NCBI GenBank assembly: GCA_900542385.1
Contig: UQNP01000039.1
Span: forward strand, 1-13,135
DNA: 13,135 nt
DNA from: an uncultured Eubacterium sp.
GTDB taxonomy: Bacteria > Bacillota > Clostridia > Peptostreptococcales > Anaerovoracaceae
Reading direction: 5' to 3'
Of the stretch, positions 1 through 6,929 are shown one piece after another. The notes below the pieces were generated by a model. That model was not told the DNA's origin. It did no database searches and saw only the letters and a list, made by a program, of their open reading frames with translations. The translations under genes and the position numbers were made by a program. Each line of letters starts with the position of its first letter. Position 1 is the stretch's first letter.

Positions 1-16
1 TAAAATATTTCCACTT

Positions 17-859
17 CTATTTTGCAGCACCATCTGTCTTTATATGGACATCCACCTGCGGATAAGGTATCTGTATACCGTTTTCGTCAAAAGCAGTTTT
101 TATCTTCTCCTCCAGATAATACTTCACATCCCAGTAATCATCAGTATCGCACCATACCTTAAGATCCATCTCCACTGCATTATTGCCATGATTGGCCACA
201 CCTATAAGAGGCTCCGGATCTTTAAGTATAAGCTTATTGCCGTCGCATACTTCTCTCATTATCTTCTTCACATTTCCTATGTTGTCATGATAGCCTATGC
301 CAAAAGTGCAGTCCACACGTCTCCTGCTTTCTTTGCTGTGATTTACAAGTATGGATGTGTTGACTATTCCGTTTGGTATAGTTATGGTCTTGTTGTCATA
401 TGTCTTCAGCGTCGTAAGAAACAGATCTATATCCTGTACCTGTCCCGATACATCTCCTATATCTATCAGATCATCCTTCCCGAAAGGCTTGGTGATGATT
501 ATCATGACGCCTCCCGCTATATTCGCGAGACTGTCTTTGAGCGCAAGCGCTATAGCAGCGCCGGCAGCTCCAACTACAGCTATTATAGTGTGTATCTGTA
601 TGCCTAAAGCACCGAGACACATAGTTGCTATGATGATTATCGCCGCTACTCTTATGACATTTCTTACAAACGTATAAAGTATCGGATCCGCGGTGCTTTT
701 CTTCAAAGCTTTATCGGTTATTTTCAGTATTATTTTTGTCACGGCAAATCCGCACGCGATCATAAGCACTATTGCAAGGAGTGTCATCCCGTATGAATAT
801 AATTTTTCCGAAGAAATTATATTTTCAACCGTAGTCCCGTCTATCTCGATATTTTCCAT
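17..859 (-). CDS. mscS: MscS-family small-conductance mechanosensitive channel
   Basis: This 280-residue membrane protein should be a homo-oligomeric tension-gated channel that releases solutes on hypo-osmotic shock. Three hydrophobic segments lie at roughly residues 20-43, 60-83 and 87-112. The third contains the Gly/Ala-rich pore helix typical of MscS (GAAGAAIALALKDSLANIAG). It is followed by the beta-domain with ITKPFGKDDLIDIGDVSG and TIPNGI, both characteristic of the family, and then a soluble C-terminal alpha/beta region. The length matches E. coli MscS (about 286 residues). The ATG is preceded by AAGGAG at 8-base spacing, which supports this start. The gene lies 35 bp downstream of the TypA-like GTPase on the same strand with no terminator between them, so co-transcription is likely. 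The stop is TAG at 17-19, so the gene is complete. Family assignment is confident; the gating threshold and any ion preference are unknown. Confidence 0.93.
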   Translation of the reverse strand: MENIEIDGTTVENIISSEKLYSYGMTLLAIVLMIACGFAVTKIILKITDKALKKSTADPILYTFVRNVIRVAAIIIIATMCLGALGIQIHTIIAVVGAAGAAIALALKDSLANIAGGVMIIITKPFGKDDLIDIGDVSGQVQDIDLFLTTLKTYDNKTITIPNGIVNTSILVNHSKESRRRVDCTFGIGYHDNIGNVKKIMREVCDGNKLILKDPEPLIGVANHGNNAVEMDLKVWCDTDDYWDVKYYLEEKIKTAFDENGIQIPYPQVDVHIKTDGAAK

Positions 860-894
860 CCCGATATCTCCTTAATTAAGACCCTGTACTGTTT

Positions 895-2787
895 TTATTC
901 ATTTGCTTCTCTGACTTTTTTGCCGCTTCGTCTTCTCTCAAGCTCTTTCAGCAGCTTCTTTCTCAGCCTGATGTCATCAGGAACTATCTCTACCAGCTCA
1001 TCATCATCGATGAATTCCAGCGCTTCTTCGAGTGTAAACGTTCTGGCAGGAGCCAGCTTGATATTCTCATCACTTCCCGCGGCTCTCATATTGCTCGCTT
1101 TTTTTGCCTTGCAAGGATTTACGACCATATCATCGCTCCTGGCATTCATTCCTATTATCATACCTTCATATACCTTAGTTCCGGGCTCAATAAACATTTG
1201 AACTCTTTCACTGATATTGAATATCGCATAAGGTGTGGCCACTCCCTCTTCCTGTGCGATAGCCACTCCATTGGTCCTGCCGGGGATATCGCCCATATAA
1301 TCTTCAAAGCCGAAAAATCTTCTGACCATGGTGCCCTCACCCCTTGTATCGTTTATGAATTCGCTCCTGTATCCTAAAAGTCCTCTTGTAGGCACGTGAT
1401 ATTCAAGCCGCGTAAAACCGTTTTCACTCTTCATTTCTCTCATCATGCCCTTCCTCAAGTTGAGCTTTGATATCACCGTTCCCGAATACTCATCCGGAAC
1501 TGAAAGCACTACTTCTTCAACAGGTTCCTGTATCTGATTTTTATCACCGCGCCTCATTATTACCTCAGGTTTGGATGCCGCCAGCTCATATCCTTCCCTT
1601 CTCATATTCTCAATAAGTATGGAAAGATGCAGTTCTCCTCTTCCCGAAACCTTAAAGCTGTCGGTAGAATCTGTCTCTTCAACCTTCAATCCTACGTTTA
1701 CTTCCAGCTCTTTATTCAATCTTTCTCTTATATGCCTCGATGTGACATACTTTCCGACTTTTCCTGCAAACGGCGATTTATTTACCATAAAATACATGGA
1801 AAGCGTAGGCTCTTCTATATGGATCATTTCAAGAGGCTCCGGTCTTTCAACGTCGCACACCGTTTCTCCTATGGAAATATCAGCTATCCCGGAGATCACA
1901 ACGATATCTCCTGCTTCTGCCTGCTCTACTGATACTCTTTTGAGTCCTCTGTATACGAACACCTGATTTATCTTTCTCTGCTCTATATTGCCGTCTCCTT
2001 TTGCCACAGCAACTGTGCTTCCGGCTTTTATCACACCTTTCGTGATCCTGCCTATACCGAGTCTTCCAATATAATCATCGTATGCCAGCGCTGATATCTG
2101 AAGCTGAAGCGGCTCGTCATTCAGATCAGGATAAGGCTCTGTATGATTTATTATCGTATCAAAGAGAGGAGTGATATCCAGTCCGTTCATTCCTTTTGCA
2201 TTTTTCTTTATCTTCTCTTCCCCTGCCCCTATATTTATTTCTTTCACATCATCGGGGTCATATACAGCTATCCCCTGTCTTGCTATACCATAGAGTATAG
2301 GAAAATCCAGCTGCTCATCGTTGGCCTCAAGATCCATGAACAGCTCATAGACTTCATCTACCACCTCATCTATGCGAGCATCCTTTTTATCTATTTTATT
2401 TATCAGAAGAATAGGATTTATCCCCTGTTCCAATGATTTTTTCAGCACGAATCTCGTCTGGGGCATAGGGCCTTCGCTGGAATCGACCAGCAGGATCACA
2501 GTATCTACGGTTTTTATTATTCTCTCTACTTCAGATGAAAAATCCGCATGTCCAGGTGTATCGACTATGTTTATCTTTACATCTCCATGCATAACGGAAC
2601 AGTTTTTTGAATATATAGTTATTCCTCTTTCTCTCTCTATGTCATCGCTGTCCATAATACAGTCAACGACCTGCTCATTTTCCCTGAATACTCCGCTCTG
2701 ATTCAAAAAAGCATCTACCAATGTAGATTTACCTGCATCTACATGAGCTATAACCGCTATATTTATTATCTTCTGTTTTTCAGCCAT
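895..2787 (-). CDS. typA: TypA/BipA-type ribosome-associated translational GTPase (variant P-loop)
   Basis: TypA/BipA is an EF-G-like GTPase that binds the ribosome and acts in stress adaptation and large-subunit assembly. Seen here (630 residues from the chosen start): G1 AHVDAGKST at 14-22, G3 DTPGH at 76-80, G4 NKID at 130-133, then beta-barrel and EF-G-like domains (SGRGELHLSILIENMRREG) and the TypA-specific C-terminus ending in a basic tail (LEFIDDDELVEIVPDDIRLR). From memory, E. coli and B. subtilis TypA (about 607-612 residues) carry DHGKTT in G1; here it is DAGKST. There is also an extra acidic/basic segment at about 177-202. An in-frame TTG (2841) and ATG (2817) would extend the N-terminus, but neither has a ribosome binding site and the predicted transcript begins near 2847. 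The ATG at 2787 follows AGAAGGCGGT and gives the family-typical N-terminus. The downstream neighbour is the MscS gene, probably co-transcribed. Confidence 0.93.
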   Translation of the reverse strand: MAEKQKIINIAVIAHVDAGKSTLVDAFLNQSGVFRENEQVVDCIMDSDDIERERGITIYSKNCSVMHGDVKINIVDTPGHADFSSEVERIIKTVDTVILLVDSSEGPMPQTRFVLKKSLEQGINPILLINKIDKKDARIDEVVDEVYELFMDLEANDEQLDFPILYGIARQGIAVYDPDDVKEINIGAGEEKIKKNAKGMNGLDITPLFDTIINHTEPYPDLNDEPLQLQISALAYDDYIGRLGIGRITKGVIKAGSTVAVAKGDGNIEQRKINQVFVYRGLKRVSVEQAEAGDIVVISGIADISIGETVCDVERPEPLEMIHIEEPTLSMYFMVNKSPFAGKVGKYVTSRHIRERLNKELEVNVGLKVEETDSTDSFKVSGRGELHLSILIENMRREGYELAASKPEVIMRRGDKNQIQEPVEEVVLSVPDEYSGTVISKLNLRKGMMREMKSENGFTRLEYHVPTRGLLGYRSEFINDTRGEGTMVRRFFGFEDYMGDIPGRTNGVAIAQEEGVATPYAIFNISERVQMFIEPGTKVYEGMIIGMNARSDDMVVNPCKAKKASNMRAAGSDENIKLAPARTFTLEEALEFIDDDELVEIVPDDIRLRKKLLKELERRRSGKKVREANE

Positions 2788-2851
2788 TTTATCTACCGCC
2801 TTCTGTCGTTTTGCCATATTTTGTAAATCAATGTTGTCCAATCACGATATT

Positions 2852-2912
2852 ATATCATAAATCAATGTATTCTTTATGTCAAAAATTAAATCATCATCAT
2901 ATCATAAATCAA
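2852..2912. repeat. 14-bp direct repeat ATATCATAAATCAA, two copies
   Basis: ATATCATAAATCAA occurs exactly at 2852-2865 and again at 2899-2912, 47 bp apart, in the intergenic region between typA and the divergent amidase gene. The first copy overlaps the typA -10 hexamer and the second abuts the amidase ribosome binding site. It may be a binding site pair or simply a small AT-rich duplication. Confidence 0.6.
2854..2882 (-). promoter_or_regulatory. Sigma-A promoter of typA-mscS
   Basis: On the minus strand the -35 element is TTGACA (2877-2882, a perfect consensus), followed by a 17-base spacer and TATGAT as the -10 (2854-2859). Transcription would start near 2847, giving a leader of about 60 bases to the ATG at 2787. 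This placement is one reason for rejecting the upstream TTG start at 2841. A second TATAAT-like stretch just downstream may also contribute. The call rests on consensus match only. Confidence 0.7.
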
Positions 2913-2925
2913 AAAAGGAGTTTTT

Positions 2926-3474
2926 ATGCCTAATCTGTTTTTAAGTCCTTCCGTTCAGGAATACAATCCATACGTCAATGGTCTGGGCAGTGAAGAATAC
3001 TATATGAATCTCATTGCCGACGCCATGGAGCCCTATCTCGTATCGTCAGGGATCTCTTTTACACGAAATGATCCGAATGATACACTCACCCAGGTTATCG
3101 CTCTTTCAAATGCCGGAAACTACGATTTTCATCTTGCACTTCACTCCAACGCATCTCCTGCTGATCTATCCGGCACGCTACGCGGCTCTGATATATATTA
3201 CTATGCTTCAAGTCCCCAGGGAAGACGCGCCGCTGAGATCTTCAAAGAAAACCTTAAAGCCATCTATCCCTATCCCGATAATGTGGAAACCATAGCAAAT
3301 ACCACTCTGGCCGAGCTGCGCCTGACTGACGCGCCCGCAAACCTTATAGAACTCGCCTATCACGATAATGTGCAGGATGCTGCCTGGATAGTAAATAACA
3401 TAAACACCATAGCACGAACTCTCGTCATAGCGCTCTGTGAATATTTCGGTATACCGTTCTCCGAGTCCATTTAG
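2926..3474 (+). CDS. N-acetylmuramoyl-L-alanine amidase (amidase_3)-like protein lacking the first zinc histidine
   Basis: The 182-residue protein has the amidase_3 fold pattern. Amidases of this family are zinc enzymes that cut the bond between N-acetylmuramic acid and L-alanine in peptidoglycan. Recognisable parts are the helix with the metal-ligand glutamate (SEEYYMNLIADAM, E23/E24), the DFHLALHSNA block with the ligand H73, and the C-terminal catalytic-glutamate block LIELAYHDN (E142). The N-terminal strand should read D-P/A-G-H-G-G; here it is LSPSVQEY (residues 6-13), so the first zinc histidine is absent. H69, one helical turn before H73, and H146 after E142 are unusual extra histidines. 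There is no signal peptide or membrane segment, so it is predicted to be cytosolic unless released by lysis. A good ribosome binding site (AAAGGAG, 5 bases before ATG) supports the start. It is divergent from typA. Whether it is an active amidase is open. Confidence 0.8.
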   Translation: MPNLFLSPSVQEYNPYVNGLGSEEYYMNLIADAMEPYLVSSGISFTRNDPNDTLTQVIALSNAGNYDFHLALHSNASPADLSGTLRGSDIYYYASSPQGRRAAEIFKENLKAIYPYPDNVETIANTTLAELRLTDAPANLIELAYHDNVQDAAWIVNNINTIARTLVIALCEYFGIPFSESI

Positions 3475-3498
3475 GATTCAATCTACCGCAGTTTTGAT

Positions 3499-3526
3499 TT
3501 GTTTTTCAAAGAATATACGATATAAT
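3499..3526 (+). promoter_or_regulatory. Sigma-A promoter of the methyltransferase gene
   Basis: TTGTTT at 3499-3504, a 16-base spacer, and a consensus TATAAT at 3521-3526 lie in the 114-bp gap between the amidase stop and the methyltransferase start. The predicted leader is about 55 bases and ends in AAAGG seven bases before the ATG. The methyltransferase can therefore be transcribed independently of the amidase gene. Confidence 0.55.
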
Positions 3527-3588
3527 TATAAAAGCATTGCATACAAATTGCGATCATACAAATACACAAGGATATCAAAGGTAACATC

Positions 3589-4764
3589 ATGGAAACATTA
3601 ACTCAGATACTTTCATCTGCCATAGAAAGTGAAAAACTCAACAAAATAATATTCTCCGGGAAAAGGAAAAAATCCATCGAATACAGCAAGGTGACAGTAC
3701 GCCCGATAACCTTAAAGGGCGAATATATGTACCAGGCAGAATATCATTTCGACAAGAAAGTCACTCACAAAAATATCCCCTATTACGAGACAGTCGACTT
3801 CGCCCTCGATGCGATAAATACCGATTTCAAACAGATCAACATACTTACGGAAGAAGAAGACATACAGATCCTTGCTTCAAAACCCGATAAACCAAAGGTC
3901 ATACGCAGAAAAAACGACAAACCGAGGACTCGCGGCGATCTTTCTCACGACAGGAAAAAGCACTATCTCATAAAAGATAACGAGCCGTGTGATTTCCTGA
4001 TACATCTGGGCGTTATGTCGCCAGAGGGAAAAGTTGTGAAAAAACACTATTCAAAATTCCGCCAGATAAACAGATTTCTTGAAATTGCCGATGCCTGTTT
4101 CGATGAGCTCCCCAAAAATGGGACTGTCAGGATAGTCGATTTCGGATGCGGAAAAAGCTATCTTACCTTCGCGCTGTATCACTATCTTAAGATCATAAGG
4201 GGACGCAATGTTAAAATCACAGGACTCGATCTGAAAGAAGATGTCATCGATTTCTGCAACAAAACAGCTAAAGAGCTGGGATACGACGGCCTTGATTTCA
4301 TAACCGGGGATATCGCAGATTACGATACGGATAAAGCCGACATGGTCGTGACGCTGCATGCATGTGATACTGCAACCGATTTTGCACTTATAAACGCCGT
4401 AAGATGGGATACGCGCGTAATCCTTTCGGTACCATGCTGTCAGCATGAACTTTTTTCTCAGATAAAAAATTCGATAAATGAACCTATGCTCAAACACGGC
4501 ATAATAAAAGATAAATTTACCGAGCTGCTTACCGATTCTTTAAGAGGACTAAGACTGGAATCCTGCGGATATAGAGTAAATATGATGGAGTTCACATCCC
4601 TCGAACATACATCGAAGAACATAATGATAAAAGCTGTGCGTGCAGAAAACCCTAATACCGATTCCATGCAGAGAGCATTAAAAGAATATGAAGAAATCAA
4701 ATCATTCTACAGCGTGCACCCTACGATAGATATGCTTGAGCCTGCATTCCTGCACAGACGTTAA
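3589..4764 (+). CDS. Class I SAM-dependent methyltransferase (Methyltransf_32-like)
   Basis: The protein has 391 residues. The C-terminal half is a Rossmann-type SAM-binding domain: motif I is IVDFGCGKSYLTFAL (D184 starts DFGCGK), followed by an acidic strand end (ITGLDLKEDVI), a DIADYD motif, and MVVTLHACDTATDFAL. The SVPCCQHEL segment (C283-C284-Q285) resembles the CC-Q motif of the Methyltransf_32 group that also includes eukaryotic METTL25/RRNAD1- and GSTCD-type proteins. The N-terminal portion of about 130 residues has many basic and beta-type stretches, carries the KPKVIRRKNDKPRTRGDLSHDRKK-type basic linker region (about 104-128), and has no family I can name. It could bind nucleic acid, but that is a guess. 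It is predicted to be soluble and cytoplasmic, with the substrate unknown. It converges on lysO, with 20 bp between stops. Confidence 0.82.
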   Translation: METLTQILSSAIESEKLNKIIFSGKRKKSIEYSKVTVRPITLKGEYMYQAEYHFDKKVTHKNIPYYETVDFALDAINTDFKQINILTEEEDIQILASKPDKPKVIRRKNDKPRTRGDLSHDRKKHYLIKDNEPCDFLIHLGVMSPEGKVVKKHYSKFRQINRFLEIADACFDELPKNGTVRIVDFGCGKSYLTFALYHYLKIIRGRNVKITGLDLKEDVIDFCNKTAKELGYDGLDFITGDIADYDTDKADMVVTLHACDTATDFALINAVRWDTRVILSVPCCQHELFSQIKNSINEPMLKHGIIKDKFTELLTDSLRGLRLESCGYRVNMMEFTSLEHTSKNIMIKAVRAENPNTDSMQRALKEYEEIKSFYSVHPTIDMLEPAFLHRR

Positions 4765-4784
4765 AAACTTTTTGCTCAAAAGCT

Positions 4785-5783
4785 TTATACTCCCATTATC
4801 AATGGTACGAAAACCGATGTGAATATGCAGATTATGAATCCGCTTACAAATCCGTACACCACCGTATCTTCCCTGCACGAACGTTCAACTATCGGCATAC
4901 ATACATCCATCGTGCCTATACCGGGAATTCCTATTGATTCAAGATAACCGATTTTTTTCGACAATATGGGAATAAAGATTATTCCCATGGTTTCTCTTAT
5001 CACATTATGCATAAAAGAAACAGCAGACGCGACGGCATACTGTGCACCGGCAGCCGATATCACCGCAGGAGCGTACGAATACCATCCAAAACCTGCACAT
5101 ATCGCCATTCCCTCTTTTACGGAAAAGCCGAAAATCAAAGTTGCCGCGCCTCCAAAAATAAAGGTTCCTGCGATTATCGCGACCGGAAAGACGAGAACAC
5201 GTCCCCCGGCTTTTTTTATATTTTCCACAACAGTTCCCGACAGTCCCATATCAAATCCTATTATCGCTATCAGTATGCATAAAAACACTGTAAGGGCTGT
5301 TCCTATAAATCCGCTGAAACTATCTAAAATATTCGGCATCCTGTCAGCAACGACAAACTTTCCTATTACCACTCCCGCCGCTACCAGCAGTATTATAGTC
5401 ACTGTACTTTTTATATCGACAGAGCTTTTTTCCTGCTCTTGCTGCACTTTTATGTCTGTATCCTGTTCCCCTTCTCTTTCGCCTTTTCCCAGGACATTGC
5501 CGTATTTATCCATTTTCATCTTTTTCCTTGCGGAGAATATAAACAGCATGCTTCCGAATACCGAAAGAACCGTTATGACAAGCGCCTGTAATCCTATTAT
5601 ACCGAGACTTGAGGTCACCTGCTCGTTTATTCCCATATTAAGGCCCATAACAAAAACAAGCACATATATGGCAGCCATCATTGCCTTTCCCATAAAAGAC
5701 ATCTTGTCAGAAAAACGTCTGAGCCTTGATGCGATCAGGTAAAAGCCTATCAAAATACCCCAGTAGACAAATATCATCCCCAT
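4785..5783 (-). CDS. lysO: LysO-family lysine exporter
   Basis: This 332-residue inner membrane protein matches the LysO (formerly DUF340/YbjE) family, which exports L-lysine and the antimetabolite thialysine. Three N-terminal hydrophobic segments (about 1-85) are followed by a hydrophilic, highly charged linker (about 86-125, rich in K, E, Q and D). The C-terminal membrane domain of five or more segments includes the conserved NVIRETMGIIFIP block and the closing ERSCREDTVVYGFVSGF. E. coli LysO has about 300 residues, so the linker accounts for the extra length. The two-part layout matches relatives that encode the halves as separate genes (inference). GGAGG lies 10 bases before the chosen ATG; an ATG two codons later would be too far from it. 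It is divergent from azlCD, from overlapping promoters, so the locus appears devoted to amino-acid efflux. The actual substrate is not shown by the sequence. Confidence 0.87.
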   Translation of the reverse strand: MGMIFVYWGILIGFYLIASRLRRFSDKMSFMGKAMMAAIYVLVFVMGLNMGINEQVTSSLGIIGLQALVITVLSVFGSMLFIFSARKKMKMDKYGNVLGKGEREGEQDTDIKVQQEQEKSSVDIKSTVTIILLVAAGVVIGKFVVADRMPNILDSFSGFIGTALTVFLCILIAIIGFDMGLSGTVVENIKKAGGRVLVFPVAIIAGTFIFGGAATLIFGFSVKEGMAICAGFGWYSYAPAVISAAGAQYAVASAVSFMHNVIRETMGIIFIPILSKKIGYLESIGIPGIGTMDVCMPIVERSCREDTVVYGFVSGFIICIFTSVFVPLIMGV

Positions 5784-5808
5784 GCGTAAAATTCCTCCGG
5801 CAAAACAT

Positions 5809-5837
5809 TTTACTTATTTCGTTTTTAAGTATATACT
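5809..5837 (+). promoter_or_regulatory. Candidate sigma-A promoter of azlCD
   Basis: TTTACT at 5809-5814, a 17-base spacer and TATACT at 5832-5837 would start transcription near 5844, giving a leader of about 60 bases before the azlC ATG. It overlaps the oppositely oriented lysO promoter. A second possible -10 (TACAAT, 5876-5881) has no acceptable -35. Confidence 0.45.
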
Positions 5838-5856
5838 AATCATACATAAAAAGCAA
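5828..5856 (-). promoter_or_regulatory. Sigma-A promoter of lysO
   Basis: On the minus strand TTGCTT (5851-5856) is followed by a 17-base spacer and TATACT (5828-5833). The predicted start is near 5821, with a 38-base leader carrying GGAGG. The -10 elements of the lysO and azlC promoters lie on the same AGTATATACT segment, so the two polymerases would exclude each other. Confidence 0.55.
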
Positions 5857-5904
5857 AGTATGTAATAATCTGGCATACAATAACATTTCTGAAAGGATCA
5901 TCCA

Positions 5905-6597
5905 ATGGAATTCAACAAAGGTTTGAGAGACGGCATACCAATTGCTCTGGGATACTTCTCCGTATCCATTGCATTCGGTCTTCTGGCTGCGGACAGCGGC
6001 TGCACAGCTCTTGAAACTCTTCTTATATCATTCACTAATCTTACATCAGCGGGGCAATTCGCCGGCATCACTGTCATTGCCAGCGCCGGAACCTACATGG
6101 AAATGGCGCTGACCCAGTTTGTTATAAACTCCCGCTATGCGCTTATGGGCATATCTCTCTCTCAAAAAGTCGAAGACAAATTCAGGGGGGTTTGGCGACT
6201 TATTCTCGGTTTTGCCATAACCGACGAGATTTTTGCTGTAGCCATAGGCCGCGACGAGGAGATAACGAGAGAATATTTCGCAGGACTCGCATCCCTGCCC
6301 ATCTTCGGATGGTCTCTTGGTACGTTATGCGGATCAGTCCTCGGCAGCATACTCCCGCAGATAATAACGGGAGCGCTCGGCATCGCTCTTTACGGTATGT
6401 TCATAGCAGTAGTAGCTCCAAAAGCAAAGGAAAGCTTCCGCGTGCTGGCTGTTGTTCTCATAGCTGTTGCCGTAAGTTCGATCATATATTATACCCCGGT
6501 GCTTTCAGATATCTCATCCGGATTCGCTATAATAATCAGCGCCTGCGCCGCGGCTTTCATCGGCGCTGTTTTCTTCCCTGTAAAGGAGGTGGATTGA
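5905..6597 (+). CDS. azlC: AzlC-family branched-chain amino acid exporter, large subunit
   Basis: The 230-residue integral membrane protein is of typical AzlC length. AzlC and AzlD together form a branched-chain amino acid efflux system; in B. subtilis it confers azaleucine resistance, and BrnFE is the Corynebacterium equivalent. Family features seen are the N-terminal GLRDGIPIALGYFSVSIAFG, the TNLTSAGQFAGI block, FVINSRYALMGISLS, the ITDEIFAVAIGR block, and several further hydrophobic helices to the C-terminus. AAAGGA lies seven bases before the ATG. It is followed by azlD with a one-base gap, and the ribosome binding site of azlD lies inside the azlC 3' end, so the subunits are translationally coupled. 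No Lrp/AzlB-type regulator is encoded in the window. Confidence 0.93.
   Translation: MEFNKGLRDGIPIALGYFSVSIAFGLLAADSGCTALETLLISFTNLTSAGQFAGITVIASAGTYMEMALTQFVINSRYALMGISLSQKVEDKFRGVWRLILGFAITDEIFAVAIGRDEEITREYFAGLASLPIFGWSLGTLCGSVLGSILPQIITGALGIALYGMFIAVVAPKAKESFRVLAVVLIAVAVSSIIYYTPVLSDISSGFAIIISACAAAFIGAVFFPVKEVD
6584..6589 (+). promoter_or_regulatory. Ribosome binding site of azlD inside azlC
   Basis: AGGAGG lies nine bases before the azlD ATG and within the last codons of azlC. The azlC TGA (6595-6597) is separated from the azlD ATG (6599) by a single base. This is a classic arrangement for coupled synthesis of two subunits. Confidence 0.8.
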
Positions 6598-6598
6598 A

Positions 6599-6919
6599 AT
6601 GGATTTTATGAAATTTCTCCCATATCTGATAGTAATGGCAGGTGTAACGTATTTGATAAGAGCCGTTCCTTTTGTCCTTGTAAATAAAAAAATAGAGAAC
6701 CGATTTTTAAATTCGTTTCTCTATTACATACCTTATACAGTTCTCGCTGCAATGACATTTCCTGCCATACTTTATGCCACTGACAGCATGATATCAGCCG
6801 TCGCAGGTCTTGCCGCAGCAATCGTTATCGCATTGAAAGGCAAAAGCCTTATAATCGTTGCCGCGGGTGCATGCGGCTCGGTATTCATCGTGGAGATCTT
6901 TCATATGTTCCTCACATGA
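6599..6919 (+). CDS. azlD: AzlD-family branched-chain amino acid exporter, small subunit
   Basis: The 106-residue protein has four hydrophobic segments and the AzlD hallmark at the N-terminus: YLIVMAGVTYLIRAVPFVLV, then a basic loop (NKKIENRF) and FLYYIPYTVLAAMTFPAIL. The length is normal for the family (about 100-110 residues). It is the obligate partner of AzlC in branched-chain amino acid export. The AGGAGG site that decides its start lies within azlC. Its stop is ten bases from the stop of the convergent ung gene, and no hairpin with a U-tract lies between them, so the two transcripts probably overlap at their ends. Confidence 0.92.
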   Translation: MDFMKFLPYLIVMAGVTYLIRAVPFVLVNKKIENRFLNSFLYYIPYTVLAAMTFPAILYATDSMISAVAGLAAAIVIALKGKSLIIVAAGACGSVFIVEIFHMFLT

Positions 6920-6929
6920 TGTTCCTCGT

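Noticed and set aside
2788..2841. N-terminal extension of the TypA-like protein from TTG 2841 or ATG 2817
   Set aside because: No ribosome binding site, nearly coincides with the predicted transcription start, and extends beyond the conserved TypA N-terminus.
4764..4785. Short hairpin between the methyltransferase and lysO stops (minus-strand AAGCTTTT / AAAAGTTT)
   Set aside because: Only one G-C and one G-U pair in an eight-pair stem; too weak to call a terminator, although the following U-run is suggestive.
4966..5742. Long plus-strand open frame (258 codons) opposite lysO
   Set aside because: Antisense to a clear membrane protein gene, no ribosome binding site and composition typical of a shadow of hydrophobic codons.
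5871..5886. TGGCATAC upstream of azlC as a second sigma-54 promoter
   Set aside because: The -24 half is present but there is no GC at the required distance (the bases are CA).
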